Positions 1 through 10,708 of a stretch of DNA of 64,000 nt are shown here, one piece after another. The notes under the pieces were generated by a model. It was not told the DNA's origin and did not search any database. It was given only the letters and a program-made list of their open reading frames with translations. Source of the stretch: Gnomoniopsis sp. IMI 355080 (Eukaryota; Ascomycota; Sordariomycetes; Diaporthales; Gnomoniaceae). The DNA lies in assembly GCA_027946555.1 (NCBI GenBank), contig JAPEVC010000048.1, positions 62,001 to 126,000 of the forward strand, written 5' to 3'. Position 1 is the stretch's first letter. Each line of letters begins with the position of its first letter. The position numbers and the translations under genes were made by a program.

Positions 1-203
1 CCGGATCGCTGCTTGTGCACGCCCACGTCAGCGTCCAGGCTATCATCATCGACTACGTGCCCACCTGGGGCTATCCCAAGTTGAGGAAGTTTTGCATCTG
101 GGCGCTGAACGGGGCAACTATTCTCGCGGGTATCGGATTGTACGAATTTGAAACTACTGATGTGGGTATCGTTGAGGCAACGAAGAGGATTTGGAAAGCA
201 TAG
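1..203 (+). CDS. SDH4: Succinate dehydrogenase membrane anchor subunit (CybS), 3' part
   Basis: This is the C-terminal end of a gene that enters from the left edge; the frame is open from base 3 and stops at 201-203. It encodes the membrane-anchor subunit of mitochondrial complex II, which helps hold haem b and the ubiquinone site in the inner membrane. The visible residues read GSLLVHAHVSVQ, then IIDYVP, then a hydrophobic stretch (ALNGATILAGIGLYEFET) and DVG near the end. The H-x-H helix followed by the IIDY(V/I)P loop and a last transmembrane helix is the usual CybS C-terminus. The start and mitochondrial presequence lie outside the window. Identification rests on recalled family pattern over about 67 residues, so it is good but not certain. 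Confidence 0.8.
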   Translation, partial: GSLLVHAHVSVQAIIIDYVPTWGYPKLRKFCIWALNGATILAGIGLYEFETTDVGIVEATKRIWKA

Positions 204-2009
204 AGTGAGGCTGTCGACTGGAACAGAGTGCGAAAAATATGGGTAGAACATGATCACGATTGTGCGTAGCAGGCCCCGGCGGTGTACTGGTGCGTAGGTC
301 TTGGTAGTCTTGGTAGAATTACGGAATCACACAGGTGTCCTTTCAGCCCATCACGGTTGGCCATTCACGTGCAAGTTGCTCATTTGTTATGAGTCGCATG
401 TTTTCTCAATATGTTCTTGGTAGAGACTTGTCGGGAATCAGAGTACAACCAGTGACGCGCACACACTGAATCGATCTGGGCATGAGCGGGTGTCACCTGC
501 TCACACATATAGGCCTGAGGTCTCAGGTAGTCTATAAATTCGTGCTTCCCAGCATCTTTTCATTCTTGGAATTGTGTCAAAAATACTCACACCGAGCAAC
601 TGGAGCATTCAGTCCTATTGTCCCACAATCGATTTGCCATAAAACTGAGAGTAGACCATTTTCCCTTGAAAGGAACCCAATCCGGTCAATTAGGTCATTC
701 TTCCGACCCCCAAACTGCTGGCCAGAGAATCGATCAAGATCAAAGCAGAACAACTACTACGGATCACGATTCTACAGACTAGGGAACCATTTTACTGGCT
801 GTGTACCTGGAACGCACTCAAACTCAAACAGGGTGGATGTTTTGATCATCATCTGTGTCGTCGTTATAGTCATGTTTGTGGCAGTAGCTGGCTACTATGG
901 ACGTCGCTGGTATACAAAGCGCCAGGCAATGAAGCAGCCTTGCTACCCATAGTCGGTACGCGCCAAAAGCAGAACACTGTTACTACCCAAAGTGAGTGGC
1001 AGCTTCAAAACTAAACCCGGTGTTAGGTGGCTCGAACAGCACAACTTATTTCCATTGATTGGGCATCGATTTGGAAGTCCAATAGGCCGGGTTGCTGTCT
1101 TGGTTTGCTACCAAGGCCCGAGCAGTATTTGTTTGGGGGGCGCGGAGATGGTGGTGGGTCAGAGTGCTCGTGAGAACGGCTGATAGGACACCCGGTGCTG
1201 CGGAGGGAAACTACATGTTAGTCACAGAGGCTGAACTGGTGAGGAACATGAGTGAATAGCGATTGGAGTGGCTGGAAACCGGTAATATACGCCATCCTAT
1301 CTGTGCAGTACGTACGGCCTTGTGGCCGGCGCTTCGGAGGATCCTCTCGAGTATATACCTACCTTTTACAATCGTGCCATAGCTCAGCACCCAACAAAGG
1401 TCCAACAGATCACAAATTCTAATCAACATATCGCTTTTGAGGTAGGCTGATAATAGACCTGGTTTATGTGCCATTAAATCGTCCAGGAAAGCCTTTACCT
1501 AGGGTCTGGCTATGATCCAAAGCCATGAAGGGGCGAGGGGCAAGTGGCAAGGGGCGATGCACTCGGGCAATACTTCGAAGATGGATCTTGGCTTCCTCAA
1601 TACTATGTGAACTCATGCCCTAGACCCTTCTCTTTCGTCTGAAAGCAATGTCGAAATAGGTACACAACACTAAGTAGAATCCCTCTTTGTACGAGTGCAT
1701 GCCGTCCCGTTAAAAATTATCGATGATATGCGATGTCGAAGACATATACCCACCCGACAACAGTCCTGTCATGTTTGCCACAGCTTGTGCCAATTTAAAT
1801 TGTACAACTCCTCCAGTAAATCCCAGAAATTCTCGAATACTTCCCCCAATTATGCGCCTTGCGATGCAAAATGACCATCAGTGTGAACGCCGAACCTGAT
1901 TATACAGTCGGCACATGCCGAGTCTCATAGAATGCCACCAAACTAGATCCATGAAGCCCACCAATGTACAAAAAAGAGAGTGTAGTCCATCTTCTACACA
2001 TGAATCATC
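204..2009. other. Intergenic stretch, no convincing gene
   Basis: About 1.8 kb lies between the SDH4 stop and the stop of the membrane-protein gene on the other strand. It should contain both 3' UTRs. Apart from the weak open frame listed at 482-952, reading frames are short and lack coding character. No tRNA-like T-arm, tandem repeat or transposon end was seen. Confidence 0.5.
482..952 (+). CDS. Weak candidate ORF with a C-terminal hydrophobic segment
   Basis: An ATG-initiated frame of 156 codons. I do not recognise it. Its only protein-like part is near the C-terminus: a strongly hydrophobic run (VDVLIIICVVVIVMFVAVAG) followed by basic residues (RRWYTKRQ), which looks like one membrane helix with a cytoplasmic stop-transfer tail. 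The first 110 residues look like translated noncoding DNA. A neighbouring frame just upstream (about 645-780) reads as a Ser/Thr/Gln-rich stalk, but no GT donor lies where it would be needed to join the two. It could be a decayed membrane-protein gene or chance. Confidence 0.15.
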   Translation: MSGCHLLTHIGLRSQVVYKFVLPSIFSFLELCQKYSHRATGAFSPIVPQSICHKTESRPFSLERNPIRSIRSFFRPPNCWPENRSRSKQNNYYGSRFYRLGNHFTGCVPGTHSNSNRVDVLIIICVVVIVMFVAVAGYYGRRWYTKRQAMKQPCYP

Positions 2010-3501
2010 TTACAAAAACCCATGTTCATCAGGGGTAGGCAGCTCTGCCGGCGCCCAACTCGTCCCTTTGCCCCACCGTCCGCTCGGCATCCGCCGATGT
2101 CGATACGGTGTGGCGAAGCTCCTCTGCGGCGGCACGAGAGGTGCCTCGTGGTCTGATGGCTGCGACTCAAGCTCTGCAGGTAGCGACCCGTAGCTCGGTG
2201 GTGGCGCTGAGGCCCCCTGTCCCGGTCTTGGGCTCGACGGGTGCGACCACAAAGGATCCGTCGATTGGAAAGTCTCAAAGGACTTGGATGACGACATAAG
2301 GTGGCTCGAGGAGCTCGGGCTCTGCGGCCATTCGCCGTATAATTCATACATCTCGTACATTTGCCGCTCCTTCTCCTCAGCAACGGCGCCGGGGAGCTCG
2401 AACGGCCCATTGGAGCTTTCGAAAGTGGAGTGAGACTTTTTGCTGTCCATATCGCCGGGTCTTTTTTTCCTGATTTCGATATTACGGACTTTGTAAACTT
2501 CAACTTCGCGAGCCTTTTTGCAGTCGCTGCTAGTAGCGCTCGGTGAGGGTGAGAAGGGCCGGTTGTAGCTCGTGTCTTTCGGGGGTAGCGGTGGCGGTGT
2601 CGAAACGGGCAGCAATGATGGCTCCAGGGGTCTTGGAGGTCGTTGTGGCGGTGGGCCTCGATTTGGATAGCTAGGAAGCGCCTGACTTTTGGATCTTTTT
2701 AAAGTTTTCTGTTTCCTCCTCCGTACCCACAGACAGAATCCCAAAAATCCGGCGATGGCAAAGACTAGTGCTCCTGCGCCGATGCCTATTCCTGCTTTTC
2801 CTACGGTTGAGAGTCGGCTACCTGTCGCTGAGGAGGAGGACGTAGACGTTGAGCTTGATGAGGTGGAGGAGGTAGCCTGAGATAATGTTAGCGCGCCCTG
2901 AACGCGCTGGCTAGTATGGTCATTAGGTACTCACTGTCGCCAAAACTGTTTGCCCCGTTGTGATGAGATCCCCAGACCGAAGTCGTACTGCTATACCGTT
3001 CGCCCCGATACCTTCCCCAGCGGTTGCTGTTAACTGAGTGCTGTATGTGCTCCCCTTAGATATTGCAGTTAGTTCCACAATCCTTATATCTTCGCCGAAT
3101 ACTGTCGTGCATCCCAAGTGCGAGCCAGATGCACTTGCTGCACATGTATACTCAACGCCACTTCTGCAAAACCATACGTCAGTTGTTCTAGTTCGAAGTA
3201 GAGCTTCCACCGTATGTATCTGGCCATACCTCGGGCAGCATGTATATGCCGTTTCCGTCACCGTGGCCGACAAAATGTCCGTACTCGAACAGGCTGTCGT
3301 ATAGCCACTCGGACAGATTCCTGGTGAGTAGTACTGCGAAATTGATGCATCATACCCGCTCGGAAAGCAATCTGTCATCGACGCCAACGGCCCTTGCTCG
3401 AAGTGGTACGTATTTGAGGCCCATACTTGGTACAGTCCTGTCGCGGTCGTGCAGCTTGCAGGCGCTGTGAACGTTGTCGTGAGAGGTCCCGCGTTGGACA
3501 T
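2010..3501 (-). CDS. Single-pass membrane protein, Cys-rich ectodomain and proline-rich cytoplasmic tail
   Basis: Two exons: 3501-2935 and 2876-2010, with a 58-nt intron (donor GTGAGT, branch GCTAAC, acceptor CTCAG). The frame closes to 477 residues. Residues 1 to about 170 carry many cysteines in motifs such as YYSPGICPSGYTTAC and TCCPRYG. A short Ser/Thr stalk follows from residue 190, then one membrane helix at about 217-240 (GIGIGAGALVFAIAGFLGF) with basic anchors RRRKQK, then a tail with several PPxP-type segments. There is no obvious N-terminal signal peptide, so insertion would rely on the internal helix. This architecture is common in Pezizomycotina as a conserved family without assigned function. 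A sensor or cell-wall-facing role is inference only. Start at 3501 is the first ATG of the open exon. Confidence 0.8.
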
Positions 3502-5208
3502 CTTGGAACAGCTGAACTCTTCACCTCGTCTTCGCGGTGACGATGCTCGTAATTAAGTCCAACATTGGTACTCTTCCCAATGCTGAGTCTGGCCACAAAT
3601 TTTCAAGTTTGGCAAAGTCGGCGGTGTTGTAAGAGTTGAAGGAGAAAAAAACTCGAGGGTTCTCATCCTGCTCAAATGTGGCCATGATCCTGGTCAGCAG
3701 CAAGATTGAGAAGGATGCACAATCAGGGTGGCGGCCACACCTAAGCAACGCTTGCAATGTCCTGGCAGTGACGGCTGACGGTAAGAGAGCGTTCAACGGC
3801 CCGGCGTCTCATTCATTGAACGAACGCGGTTACAGGTAATGCTGTGCCACTTGTTCAAGAACACCTGTGGCTTCCTCTCTTCCCGGTTAGATCCTGCTGG
3901 CGGCCTTGATACTGGCCTCCAGGTCGGTCCTGCCGGCCTTCTCCCACGCGACAGCGTTGCACCAAGACCGACTTTGGATGGAATCACTCTTGGCCAATAT
4001 TGCGATGGGCCTACGAGACTCCCATCAAGGTGCTCGGCCAATATTATCAAGAACATATCGATGTTCGCTTCGTTTCGATGAGAAGGCCATGCAATTCGAC
4101 GCATGGTAGAACAGGAAGTGAGTGGTACAAGGTCGCGGAGGATCGACTATCGATCCATCGTGGGCAAGCTTTGATGCGCTGTAAGCGGCACAGCCCTGAT
4201 AGCAGCGTGGCGAGCTGGGCTGCCCTGCATCCTGCATGATCTTGCTGGGTCTGATCTTACTTGCGTGTGACTGCGAGCCACTGTTTGTCGTGAAGATTCT
4301 CTCGAAGATCAGGCTAGGAGATTTGGTTGTCTTCAACAAGCCATCTCCAACGTTTGTTGGAAATAGCTGTGCGCTCAGTGTCGCACAATGACATGTGGAT
4401 CGACAGATGCCGGTTCTTGAGCTTGCGGGGCGACGGAAGAGTCGCGGCAAAGTTCTTCCAGTCTGGTGTGAGGCCATCGAGCCCGATGCGGCCAGACCAA
4501 CACAATGCCCGTCACGAATCACCTTTACAGGCAATGAGCATGTACTGTGTAACAGCCTAAAGCCCAAATATGAATCTCACGCCCCATTGGGCACTGAACA
4601 ACGGCAGCCTGGCAGCCACCAAGCGAATTTGAAGCTCGTACCCCTGTGCAGCTGCTCTGGCAATCTGGGCCTCCCTGACCAATGGCGTGTTATACAATGA
4701 GCAGGGAAGTGGATGGTGGATCCAGCCTAACGTTTTCGGGATGACCTTCGCTCACACACCATCTCACGCCCAGCCCAGCTCACTATTGGCACAGACAACT
4801 TGCCTGTTTGGGTAAAAACGGGGTGCCTTGCATTGTGGATGCCTTCATCAGCCGAGCTATTAATATGGGTGCATGTGCACATGGTCTGTGCTCTGACGAG
4901 ATCGTAGAGGGTGCCCTTAGCCTCAGCGGTGGCATTTCCTGATGAGTCTATGACATGGCCACATTCGAATGGCAGGGTGGATTTGGCTGAGGAATTAAAG
5001 AGCTGGCTGGTTTCGAAACGAGAAGAGGTTTTTGCGAAATCCGGGTTTACTTGATACGGATTAGTAAGGTATGGCTGACAGGCACCGCTGGGGACGGTAA
5101 TGACCCGCTTGGACAACAATATTCTCCGAGTGCATACCGATCCAAGAATGCTACATTGAGTTCCCTAATCAGCTGAGATCTATACTGGCTACCGAAATAC
5201 GCATCACG
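3502..5208. other. Intergenic stretch with two weak coding candidates
   Basis: This lies between the membrane-protein gene and VPS53, both on the minus strand. It should hold the VPS53 3' UTR and the promoter of the membrane-protein gene. Two weak minus-strand candidates are listed separately (3521-3685 and 4727-5211). The central part, 3690-4720, has several open frames on both strands, none with domain character or consistent splice sites. Confidence 0.45.
3521..3685 (-). CDS. Possible 54-residue upstream ORF
   Basis: An ATG-initiated frame (MATFEQDENPRVFF...) of 54 residues ends in TGA 19 nt before the ATG of the membrane-protein gene on the same strand. Its codons often end in C, which resembles the real genes here. 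If the transcript starts upstream of 3685 this would be an upstream ORF that could reduce translation of the main frame. It could also be an unrelated small gene or chance. No domain is recognised. Confidence 0.2.
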   Translation of the reverse strand: MATFEQDENPRVFFSFNSYNTADFAKLENLWPDSALGRVPMLDLITSIVTAKTR

Positions 5209-5211
5209 CAT
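4727..5211 (-). CDS. Candidate small two-exon gene abutting VPS53
   Basis: A minus-strand ATG at 5211-5209 overlaps the VPS53 stop (TAATG). Its frame runs MRDAYFGSQYRSQL and can be spliced at a GTATGC donor to a CCCCAG acceptor across a 50-nt intron. That joins it in frame to a longer open exon (GACQPYLTNPYQ..., stop at 4727-4729). The product would be about 138 residues with several Cys and Asn-x-Ser/Thr sites. Nothing is recognised. The join is neat, but an independent promoter would have to sit inside VPS53, so a chance frame in the VPS53 3' UTR is at least as likely. Confidence 0.2.
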
Positions 5212-7871
5212 TATCTATCTATCTGGGAGCCTTCACCAGTGGGCGTGATGTCTCTCTTCCCAAATCTAACTCCAATGTCTCTCCTGAAGAACTTGCCAAT
5301 ATTCTTCAAATTCTCATTAATCGTCACCTTCTCACCTGGTGCTCCAGGGAGACCTGGGGTTGTAGGCGTACCCAGACGATCAGATGCATCGCGTGCCGCA
5401 CTGAGTAGCTTCTCGCCCAACGACGCGGCGTCGAACCGGCCTTGTAGGCTGCCAGGTGTTGGGACCCCAGAGGCCGTCATACCGGGCAGACCGGTGCTGC
5501 CCAGACCGGATGTACTCATTAGCGGTGTCAGCAATGGCGATAGTTCAAGTAGCTGCTTGTTTGACGGGGAATCCCGGTGAATGGTGAATAATTCGAGAAG
5601 ATGACCCTGATCTTGTTTGCGCACGCCCTTGAGCTCTAGAATCTTCTTGAAGTTCGTGTCGGAGCGATCACCAATATGGATCAGATACGCCTGGACGAGG
5701 CCCTCCGGTGGCGAAGGCCGCACCTGAAGAGTCTTGAGCAGCGGGTCGATGCGCGTCATGCTTTGGTTGACACGCTTGACATAGGAGGCCGGAGGACCAG
5801 AGACGGAGGATGAGTTATGGTAGGAGATTAGTTTCTCAAAGTCCTTGCTCATAGTGTACTTGTCAAGCAGCATCTGCAATTATCAGCCATTGTCCATGTC
5901 TAACCTCACCGGGCGAGATACATACCTGCTCAGCGCCGCCCTCAGAGATGGGACGACACAGCACTATGTTGTTGATATAAGCCGCTGCAAGACGCTCGAC
6001 AAGCTTGTCGCAAAACGCCCGCGCATATTGCTGCTTGCCCACGATAGAAAGGATCTCTTCTGCTTGGGCGTTGATGTGTCGAAGTAGCTCGCTCACATAC
6101 GAGCTATTGTCACCCGCGCTTTCCATTTCTCTCCAATTCGTGTTCTTCATCTCCCTCCAGGCCCCCTCACAGTCACCCTCAACCTTCTGGACCAGCGCTT
6201 GGACAGCAGCACTAGCAACGCCCAGGAAGGTATCTGCCTGCGAGGATAGATCTATCTTAGATGCAAGCTCAGGGTCAATCCTCTTTTTGATATTGTCTTC
6301 GAGCTGATTGGTGTTTGTGTGCCAAAAATCTGCCGTGTTCAATACCAAGACAGTATCCTTGAGTGGCGGTCCCTGAGGACCACCTTTCTGCAAGAAGCCT
6401 AGCAAGACCTGTTGCGCGTATTCCTCCAAGTACTTGGCTAGAATTTTGGAAAGGTCAAAGAGACGATCCCCCGTCGATAATTTCGAGCATTGTGAGAGGG
6501 TGACCTTGTAGACATTGAAGAGCTCAATGGCCGAAGGTATCACTGCACTCGGCGAGAATTCATCGTCTTCCGCTAGTAGAGGCCCATTCTTGTACTTGGG
6601 TATCATAGCTGCCAGCGCCTTATCCTGAGACTCCACCCAAAGGTTCAGGTACGGCTCAAACGCCACGGATATCGAGCCGTTGAAATTCTGTGTCCTATCA
6701 TCCGACGAGCTCAGGGTGTCAATGCTCGCCCGCGGTAGCTCGTTGGAGAAGCGCCTCTCAAGGCCTTGTTCGAAGTCCATCGTCTCTTGCAGGCAGCTGA
6801 GCAACAAGTTCACGTCAATCTTATTTCCATCGGCCCGCCGCATGCTCTTTTCAAGGATGCCCTTGAAGTCTTCCCTGGTTCCATCGCAAAACGCCATGGC
6901 CAACATCTCATTGACCCTCCAATGTGGCGGGAAAATGACAGCATGTTCATCCTCATGCGTCTTGAGCATTCTCTTGAACCAGGCGTACCGACGGCCAATA
7001 TTGTCCAGATTGCCCGCCTCATCATTGCCCCGGAAGACTTGCCGGTATTCCCTGAGCTCTGTGTTGATATACCAAGTAATGAGCCGACTCTTCGCATTGT
7101 CTCCCAACGCATCGGCAACCAAGCACGCCTCTATCAGCACCCCTCGTCGGCCTGAAACTTCCGCCTTTGCAAAAGCAATCTCGAAGTCCTCACAGACCTG
7201 CTCGAGAAGCTCCCTCTGCAGATCCGCCACGTTCCGGCTCAGTGTCGCAATCTGCTCAATACTGCGATAGCTGTTGAAGTGTTTCATGAGCTGCAACACT
7301 GCCAACAATAAGCCGGCGCACTCCCGGTATTGTCGTGTGCGCGCCAGACCTCGCAACTGCTCGTACGCTGTAGTCAACATCTGCAGGCGCTTCAGCGCGG
7401 TCATGCTGAGCGTCAGGTTGCGCTTGGTTCCGTCGAGGCGTTTGATCTCGGCAGTCATGGTGGTGATGTCGCGTTCGGTCTGCTGGGCCCGGGCGCGCAC
7501 ACCCTCGATACGATTGAAGAGGCTGGCTAGTTCGGCCTGTGCGGTCTGCATCCGCTCGAGTGAGGAATCAGGCCGCCATGCCTGGGAGGCCTCGATGGTT
7601 GTGATGGAGGTACTGAGGTCATCTTTGTGGAACTGTAGCGTCGTAGCGACGCGGTCGATCGAGGAAACGGCGGCGGACGGGCGCGAGAAGAGCTCATTGA
7701 GGTGATCTATCGGATCGTAGTCCACTGTTCCGACTAGTATTAGCGCTTGCGTTCTATAGAAATATGAAGTATCTAGAAACAAAACAGCTTCATTGGAATA
7801 CTAGGGAGGCTAGGAGACTTACCAGCATCAAGCGGTGACGAAACAGGATTGTTGTCCTGTATGATATTCAT
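5211..7871 (-). CDS. VPS53: GARP complex subunit Vps53
   Basis: Three exons: 7871-7823, 7733-5926 and 5873-5211. The introns are 89 nt (donor GTAAGT, acceptor ACTAG) and 52 nt (GTATGT/TTGCAG). The product is 839 residues, normal for the family. Vps53 is a core subunit of the GARP tether, which captures endosome-derived retrograde vesicles at the trans-Golgi network with Vps51, Vps52 and Vps54. The N-terminus carries the family signature DYDPIDHLNELF, followed by long coiled-coil helices (EIKRLDGTKRNLTLSMTALK). The second junction restores AEQMLLDKYTMSKDF, the conserved start of the C-terminal helical region. The last 120 residues are Gly/Pro/Ser-rich and end near FFRRDIGVRFGKRD. The second junction is very secure; the 16-residue first exon is supported by frame closure only. 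Confidence 0.93.
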
Positions 7872-9367
7872 TGTTGCGCAGTTGAGGTTCTGGGTGACGC
7901 GGTTCCGGCGACGTTGAGACAGCTTTCACAGCTGTTGGCCCCTTGTGCTTGGCGAGGCTTACAGGGTTAGTTAGGAGGTGGTGGAACGGCCCGTGCAATT
8001 ATTGTCCTGCGAGCCCTGTGCGCGAGTTGCAGTCTAGTGTAAATAAGGGAGCCCCGACATTGGCTAATCACCCCACTCCCTCCTCCCCCACACTAAACCG
8101 GATTCGAGACACTGAACGTGCACCAAGAGCCGGCCCCTAATTCCATCTCTGCACGCATTGTGGACGAACGACACTGTAGTGATCCAGTGTAGCCATGACC
8201 GGGGATCAGAATACCAATATCTCACTGTGTGCGAAGGTCTGAGCAGGAAGCTCCTAGGTGGATTAACACCCACAATCATCTACATAGTAGTATACCACTT
8301 CGGCTTGATCCGAGCCGCCCTGCAACGCGACGAGAACCTTGATGGCGACAGATTGGGAATACGGATAGAGCTCACACCAGCTCTGCATGTTTCAAGCCCA
8401 TATACACCCAGATTGCTGCCCAATATGCAGCTAGAGTGTTGAAGCCGGCGAGGTTTTACGGTGACTCAGATCACGAGATAGGCGACGGATCCTGCATCTG
8501 GCATACGTGCGTAGCGTTGCGCTTATTGAGACATACATTTGGCCCCCAACCTACTACCTGCACCTAAATATGACTGCTCACTTAAAAGCATGCAAAGAAT
8601 TCAGAAGAACTCGTTGGATGTGAGGGGTTGTTGGCTTTGGGTTTCAAACTCCTCCGCTCTGCTCCAGTATCTCCCCGGGTTTTGTGCCAGCGCGTAGCAT
8701 TGCTCATTTAACGTGGCTCCGCGCCGTGATTATTTGCGATTGATCATTTTTGGCAGTCACGATGCCATCATCGCGCAGGAAGTCCACTTGCGAAAAACTC
8801 CTCTCCGACCGTCGGTATCGAACCAGTAGCTGTGCCTTCTGAAACATCTTCGGATCTTCTCTGCAATTGACATGTCGTCCCGGTCGTATAGACCCACACA
8901 TTTCAACTTTAATCCGTCTGTTACACTGCATGGCCACACCAAAGCCAGCTGGATAGGTATCATTGGGCGTCGGCGGCAACTACTGTACACGATCTTGATA
9001 CCGGGCAGTGAGACATCTGCTGGGCTTGACCGACAATCACAAGCCTGGGGAAATTATGCCGACGGGTCATGTTTCGCTTCTGCATCCATGCTGTGCTTTC
9101 ATTCTCATGCCGTGCTATGTTGGGTATCTAATAATGTATCGTAAAATTTTTGGTATCCAGGTCCTGCCGCTCTAATCCTGCTCGCGCCGAACTATGCAAT
9201 CAACTGTTGGTCTGTTTCCGCTCCTTTTCCGCTCTGTTTCCGCTTTGCCCTACTCTCGCCCCAACGTACGAGCCAAAGAAATTGATAGAACTCCGTCTTC
9301 TTCCAAGACATGATCTCCAGATCGTGTTCTCCCTTGTAACCCTGTACACTACCTATAATGTGTAAAA
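7872..9367. other. Intergenic stretch, nothing recognised
   Basis: About 1.5 kb between the VPS53 start and the stop of the GH18 gene. It should contain the VPS53 promoter and the GH18 3' UTR. Short open frames on both strands show no domain or splice logic. No repeat array or RNA gene was seen. Confidence 0.5.
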
Positions 9368-10708
9368 TCATCCAGAACTATGCAAGGCTCGGAAGCCAGC
9401 CGCAACTAAGCTTCGTTTGCTGTCCTTAGAATCCGCTGGTGCAGTCCAGTAGAAGAGACCCTATTCCATGGTAACTAGTCAGCCCTGGCAACGAGGCTCA
9501 AAAAGACAGAGGGAACCCGCCCCGGAGGGTGGAGGGCAAAGGACGAGCAATAAAAAAACACCAGTGAATACATACACCCAACCCCTTTTGCTTCACAAAA
9601 GCCGCCTTCATCTTTACTGTCTCCGGATTGTCATACGACGTAAATCCAGTACTGCCACCGCTCACGCAGTATGCTGCCCCTGCCCTCTTGTCCACATGTT
9701 CCTTGGTGCCCTTGCGCGGCAACTGGTGGTACTCGAGGGTTCCGTCACCGCTTGGCTTACTGAATCGGTGTCCCGGGCTAGTCACCCCTGGAAAGCTACG
9801 CCCGAAGAGCGGGATGCCGAGCAACACTTTTCTGGCTGGGAAACCCTGGGATACGAGGTGCGCGATCATCCCTGCGCCACAGAAACTCTCATCCTCTTTG
9901 CTGCTGGATGGGTATAGCTGTGAGTGATGGCCGGATCGGGACGTCCAGTGACCATAAAAGTCGTAGGCCATGAGGTTGAGGAGGTCAAGGTAATCGGCAG
10001 CGCGGCGAAGATCGATGTTGCCCAGGACGACGCGGGAGGCTGGGAGTGCAGTGGTGAGAAGATAGTGCTCTTCCGGAAGATACATGCGCACTGCTGCGAG
10101 AAGTGCGAGGAAATTGGCGCCTTGTAGTCTGTCTGCGGGATACTGCCACACAACTGCGAGAATTGTTAGTAAAACAAGCAGGGGGCGGAAAGTATAGTTT
10201 CTTACTATCTATGCCATCAAAACCAGAAGCTTCTACCAAGCCTCGAGCCGATCTAGCGAAATTGTCGCGCAATACAGCACTTCCTGCTACCGTGGGAAAG
10301 ACCTGGCTTGCGTTGCCACCGCCTATGGAGAGGATGACTTGAAGATGTGGATGTTTCTGCTTGAGATGCATCAGGGAGCCGAGGCCCCCTGATACACCAT
10401 CACAGGGCGCGCGGGCATCCGCGTACTCGTCACTTAGCTATGGAGAAAGAATCAGTATGTCTTTTGAAGAAATACTCGGAGGGAAGGGGTCCGAGTTGGT
10501 TGTCAGGACTCACAAAAACACCGCCATCCGTGGAAACATGCGCAAAGCAGTAGTAAACAGTGCTAATGCAGCTGTAATTCAAACCACCTGGGGTATGACC
10601 GTTATATATTTTGTGATTTGGAAAATAAACCGCGTTGGAGTAGTATACGCGGGAGAGACTGGCGGCTTTACGCGATTGGCGTGATGGTGATGATGATGAC
10701 GAGCTCAT
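9368..10708 (-). CDS. GH18 chitinase-like protein with altered catalytic motif
   Basis: Four exons: 10708-10514, 10437-10206, 10153-9576 and 9460-9368, all phases closing to 365 residues. Introns are 76, 52 and 115 nt. Family features are clear: strand 1 VYYSNAVYFPN, the S-x-G-G strand LSIGGG, the MAYDFYG strand, and the closing Trp strand GLFYWTAPADS, which appears only when the last intron is removed. The catalytic strand is split by an intron and reads DGIDIVWQYP (residues 139-148). The canonical GH18 motif D-x-x-D-x-D-x-E is therefore D139, D142, V144, Q146: the proton-donor Glu is Gln and the neighbouring Asp is Val. GH18 enzymes need that Glu, so this copy is probably inactive or a chitin-binding lectin-like protein. 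No signal peptide is visible (MSSSSSSPSRQSRK), so it looks intracellular. A sequencing error could explain the E to Q change but hardly the D to V change as well. Confidence 0.88.

Noticed and set aside
8810..8840. Minus-strand GGTTCGATACC motif considered as a tRNA T-arm
   Set aside because: The stem around the loop does not pair and no acceptor stem was found.
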